From an uncultured Lachnospiraceae bacterium (GTDB taxonomy: Bacteria > Bacillota > Clostridia > Lachnospirales > Lachnospiraceae), in the NCBI GenBank assembly GCA_910585075.1, contig CAJUED010000072.1:1-15808 (forward strand): a DNA stretch of 15,808 bases, given 5' to 3'. The position numbers and the translations under genes were made by a program. This document shows, one piece after another, positions 14,272 through 15,808 of the stretch (the stretch's first letter is position 1; the number at the start of each line of letters is the position of its first letter). Below the pieces are notes generated by a model. The model saw nothing but the letters and a program-made list of their open reading frames with translations, did not search any database and had not been told where the DNA came from.

Positions 14272-15808
14272 GTCACTCCCTGTGCGGGAGTGTGGATTGA
14301 AATAGGAAGTGATGAAAGGGCAAGGCAGTGAAAGTGAGGTCACTCCCTGTGCGGGAGTGTGGATTGAAATTTTGGCATATATCGGGCAGAAATCACGCTC
14401 TTGGGTCACTCCCTGTGCGGGAGTGTGGATTGAAATCCATGCCTCGTACCTAAAACATAGGGTGGGTCTGCGTCACTCCCTGTGCGGGAGTGTGGATTGA
14501 AATTTTCTGCCACTCTGACCAGAAATCTATCGTCTTGTCACTCCCTGTGCGGGAGTGTGGATTGAAATCGGCGGTATAAAGCATATGGTAATGCGACTGT
14601 AGTCACTCCCTGTGCGGGAGTGTGGATTGAAATAAAAATATCCATGATTGTCCTCCATACATTTTTGTCACTCCCTGTGCGGGAGTGTGGATTGAAATTT
14701 TTCGCCTTTGTACTTGCCTTCAAAGGCATCTACGTCACTCCCTGTGCGGGAGTGTGGATTGAAATTCAAAAATTAGGGAAAGTAATTGCAATTAATAAGT
14801 CACTCCCTGTGCGGGAGTGTGGATTGAAATTGACTGTCAAATATCTCATCTTCCAGTCTTGTCCGTCACTCCCTGTGCGGGAGTGTGGATTGAAATTGTG
14901 TCATATCCGGCATACTTTCCAATGCTAAAAGTCACTCCCTGTGCGGGAGTGTGGATTGAAATAAGTTTTCAGCCCCCTTTCCTCAAGTTTCTTTAGGTCA
15001 CTCCCTGTGCGGGAGTGTGGATTGAAATAGCAAGGCAGTGACCGCTTGCGCTTGCCTAGGCGGTCACTCCCTGTGCGGGAGTGTGGATTGAAATCGTCAG
15101 TATACATTTTCCCGCTCATTCGGTCGTCACTCCCTGTGCGGGAGTGTGGATTGAAATAATGTTCACATCACTGTACCGGTAGGTGCATAAAGTCACTCCC
15201 TGTGCGGGAGTGTGGATTGAAATCCTCTCCTCATTTTCAATTTCCGCCGTCAGCGTCTGTCACTCCCTGTGCGGGAGTGTGGATTGAAATTCCAATATGC
15301 TGATTTTATTATTATATCTCCTTTCGTCACTCCCTGTGCGGGAGTGTGGATTGAAATACAGATGCCGGGGAAGTTCTGGACTTGGCTTGTGGTCACTCCC
15401 TGTGCGGGAGTGTGGATTGAAATATTTCGATTTATTTCGTCCAGAACCACTTTAATGAGTCACTCCCTGTGCGGGAGTGTGGATTGAAATATCAAGGTCG
15501 CCACCCTCAAAACCGGATACAACATGTCACTCCCTGTGCGGGAGTGTGGATTGAAATCAAATTTGGAGGTACACCAGAAATAAAAGCATCAGGTCACTCC
15601 CTGTGCGGGAGTGTGGATTGAAATCACTGCCGCATCCAGTGCTTCTGCACGACGCTCAGTCACTCCCTGTGCGGGAGTGTGGATTGAAATCTCAATAATC
15701 TTTGTGACTGTTTCCGACTTGCCACAGTCACTCCCTGTGCGGGAGTGTGGATTGAAATAGTCTCATGGAAAGCACATCTGCATCCATATCTTTGTCACTC
15801 CCTGTGCG
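14272..15808 (+). CRISPR. Type I-C CRISPR array, 23 full repeats plus one partial, 23 spacers
   Basis: The repeat is 32 nt. It begins GT, then forms the hairpin CACTCCC-TGTGC-GGGAGTG, and ends TGGATTGAAAT. Cas5c cutting at the 3' base of the stem would leave exactly the 11-nt handle TGGATTGAAAT. Full repeats start at 14272, 14339, 14405, 14472, 14537, 14602, 14667, 14734, 14799, 14865, 14931, 14997, 15063, 15126, 15192, 15259, 15326, 15392, 15459, 15526, 15593, 15659 and 15727. A 24th starts at 15794 and is cut by the window end. All 23 full repeats are identical, with no degenerate trailer copy seen. Spacers are 31-36 nt, mostly 33-35; spacer 13 (31 nt) and spacer 22 (36 nt) are the extremes. 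All spacers differ. Confidence 0.99.

Noticed and set aside
14218..15487. Open reading frames running through the CRISPR array on both strands
   Set aside because: They translate the repeat itself, giving recurring peptides such as SIHTPAQGVT, NPHSRTGSD and SLPVRECGLK. These are well-known spurious products of this repeat type and have no ribosome binding sites.

Overview
The window looks like chromosome from a low-to-moderate GC, Gram-positive, spore-forming Clostridia member; the style is Lachnospiraceae-like, but this is inferred and not proven. The signs are strong AGGAGG-type ribosome binding sites, a perfect sigma-A promoter, a sigma-K-like sporulation promoter, and gene families common in Clostridia. 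Species cannot be named from the sequence.

Region 1 (1-2258) holds two divergent genes of unknown function. On the minus strand is a beta-rich protein with a C-terminal coiled coil (88-879). On the plus strand is a cysteine-rich 330-residue protein (990-1982) preceded by a sigma-K-like promoter, so a spore coat or exosporium protein is the best guess. A rho-independent terminator (2051-2100) closes it.

Region 2 (2259-5621, minus strand) is one large gene fusing an EndoQ-like PHP endonuclease, including its four-cysteine zinc finger, to a complete UvrD/PcrA-type SF1 helicase. Two repeat tracts sit inside it: a 12-nt x 5 tandem repeat between helicase motifs V and VI, and an imperfect duplication in the linker. 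About 290 bases with no credible gene follow, up to the cas promoter.

Region 3 (about 5912-15808, plus strand) is a complete type I-C CRISPR-Cas locus in canonical order: cas3, cas5c, cas8c, cas7c, cas4, cas1, cas2, leader, array. A consensus promoter (TTGACA, 16 nt, TATAAT) drives it, and its genes are tightly packed or overlapping. An in-frame start with a strong ribosome binding site inside cas8c predicts the small subunit Cas11c (130 residues). Cas5c would process the pre-crRNA. Cas8c, Cas7c, Cas5c and Cas11c would form Cascade, Cas3 would degrade the target, and Cas4-Cas1-Cas2 would acquire spacers. The array has 23 complete 32-nt repeats plus a partial 24th cut by the window edge, and 23 spacers of 31-36 nt. 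All complete repeats are identical, so the array appears intact.

The system itself is a known subtype. The most informative unexplained signals are the spacers: two translate into hallmark motifs of DNA methyltransferases (adenine N6 DPPY, and cytosine C5 motif X), and one reads as a Shine-Dalgarno plus start codon. Others are the EndoQ-helicase fusion, the leader inverted repeat, and the sigma-K/cysteine-rich gene pairing.
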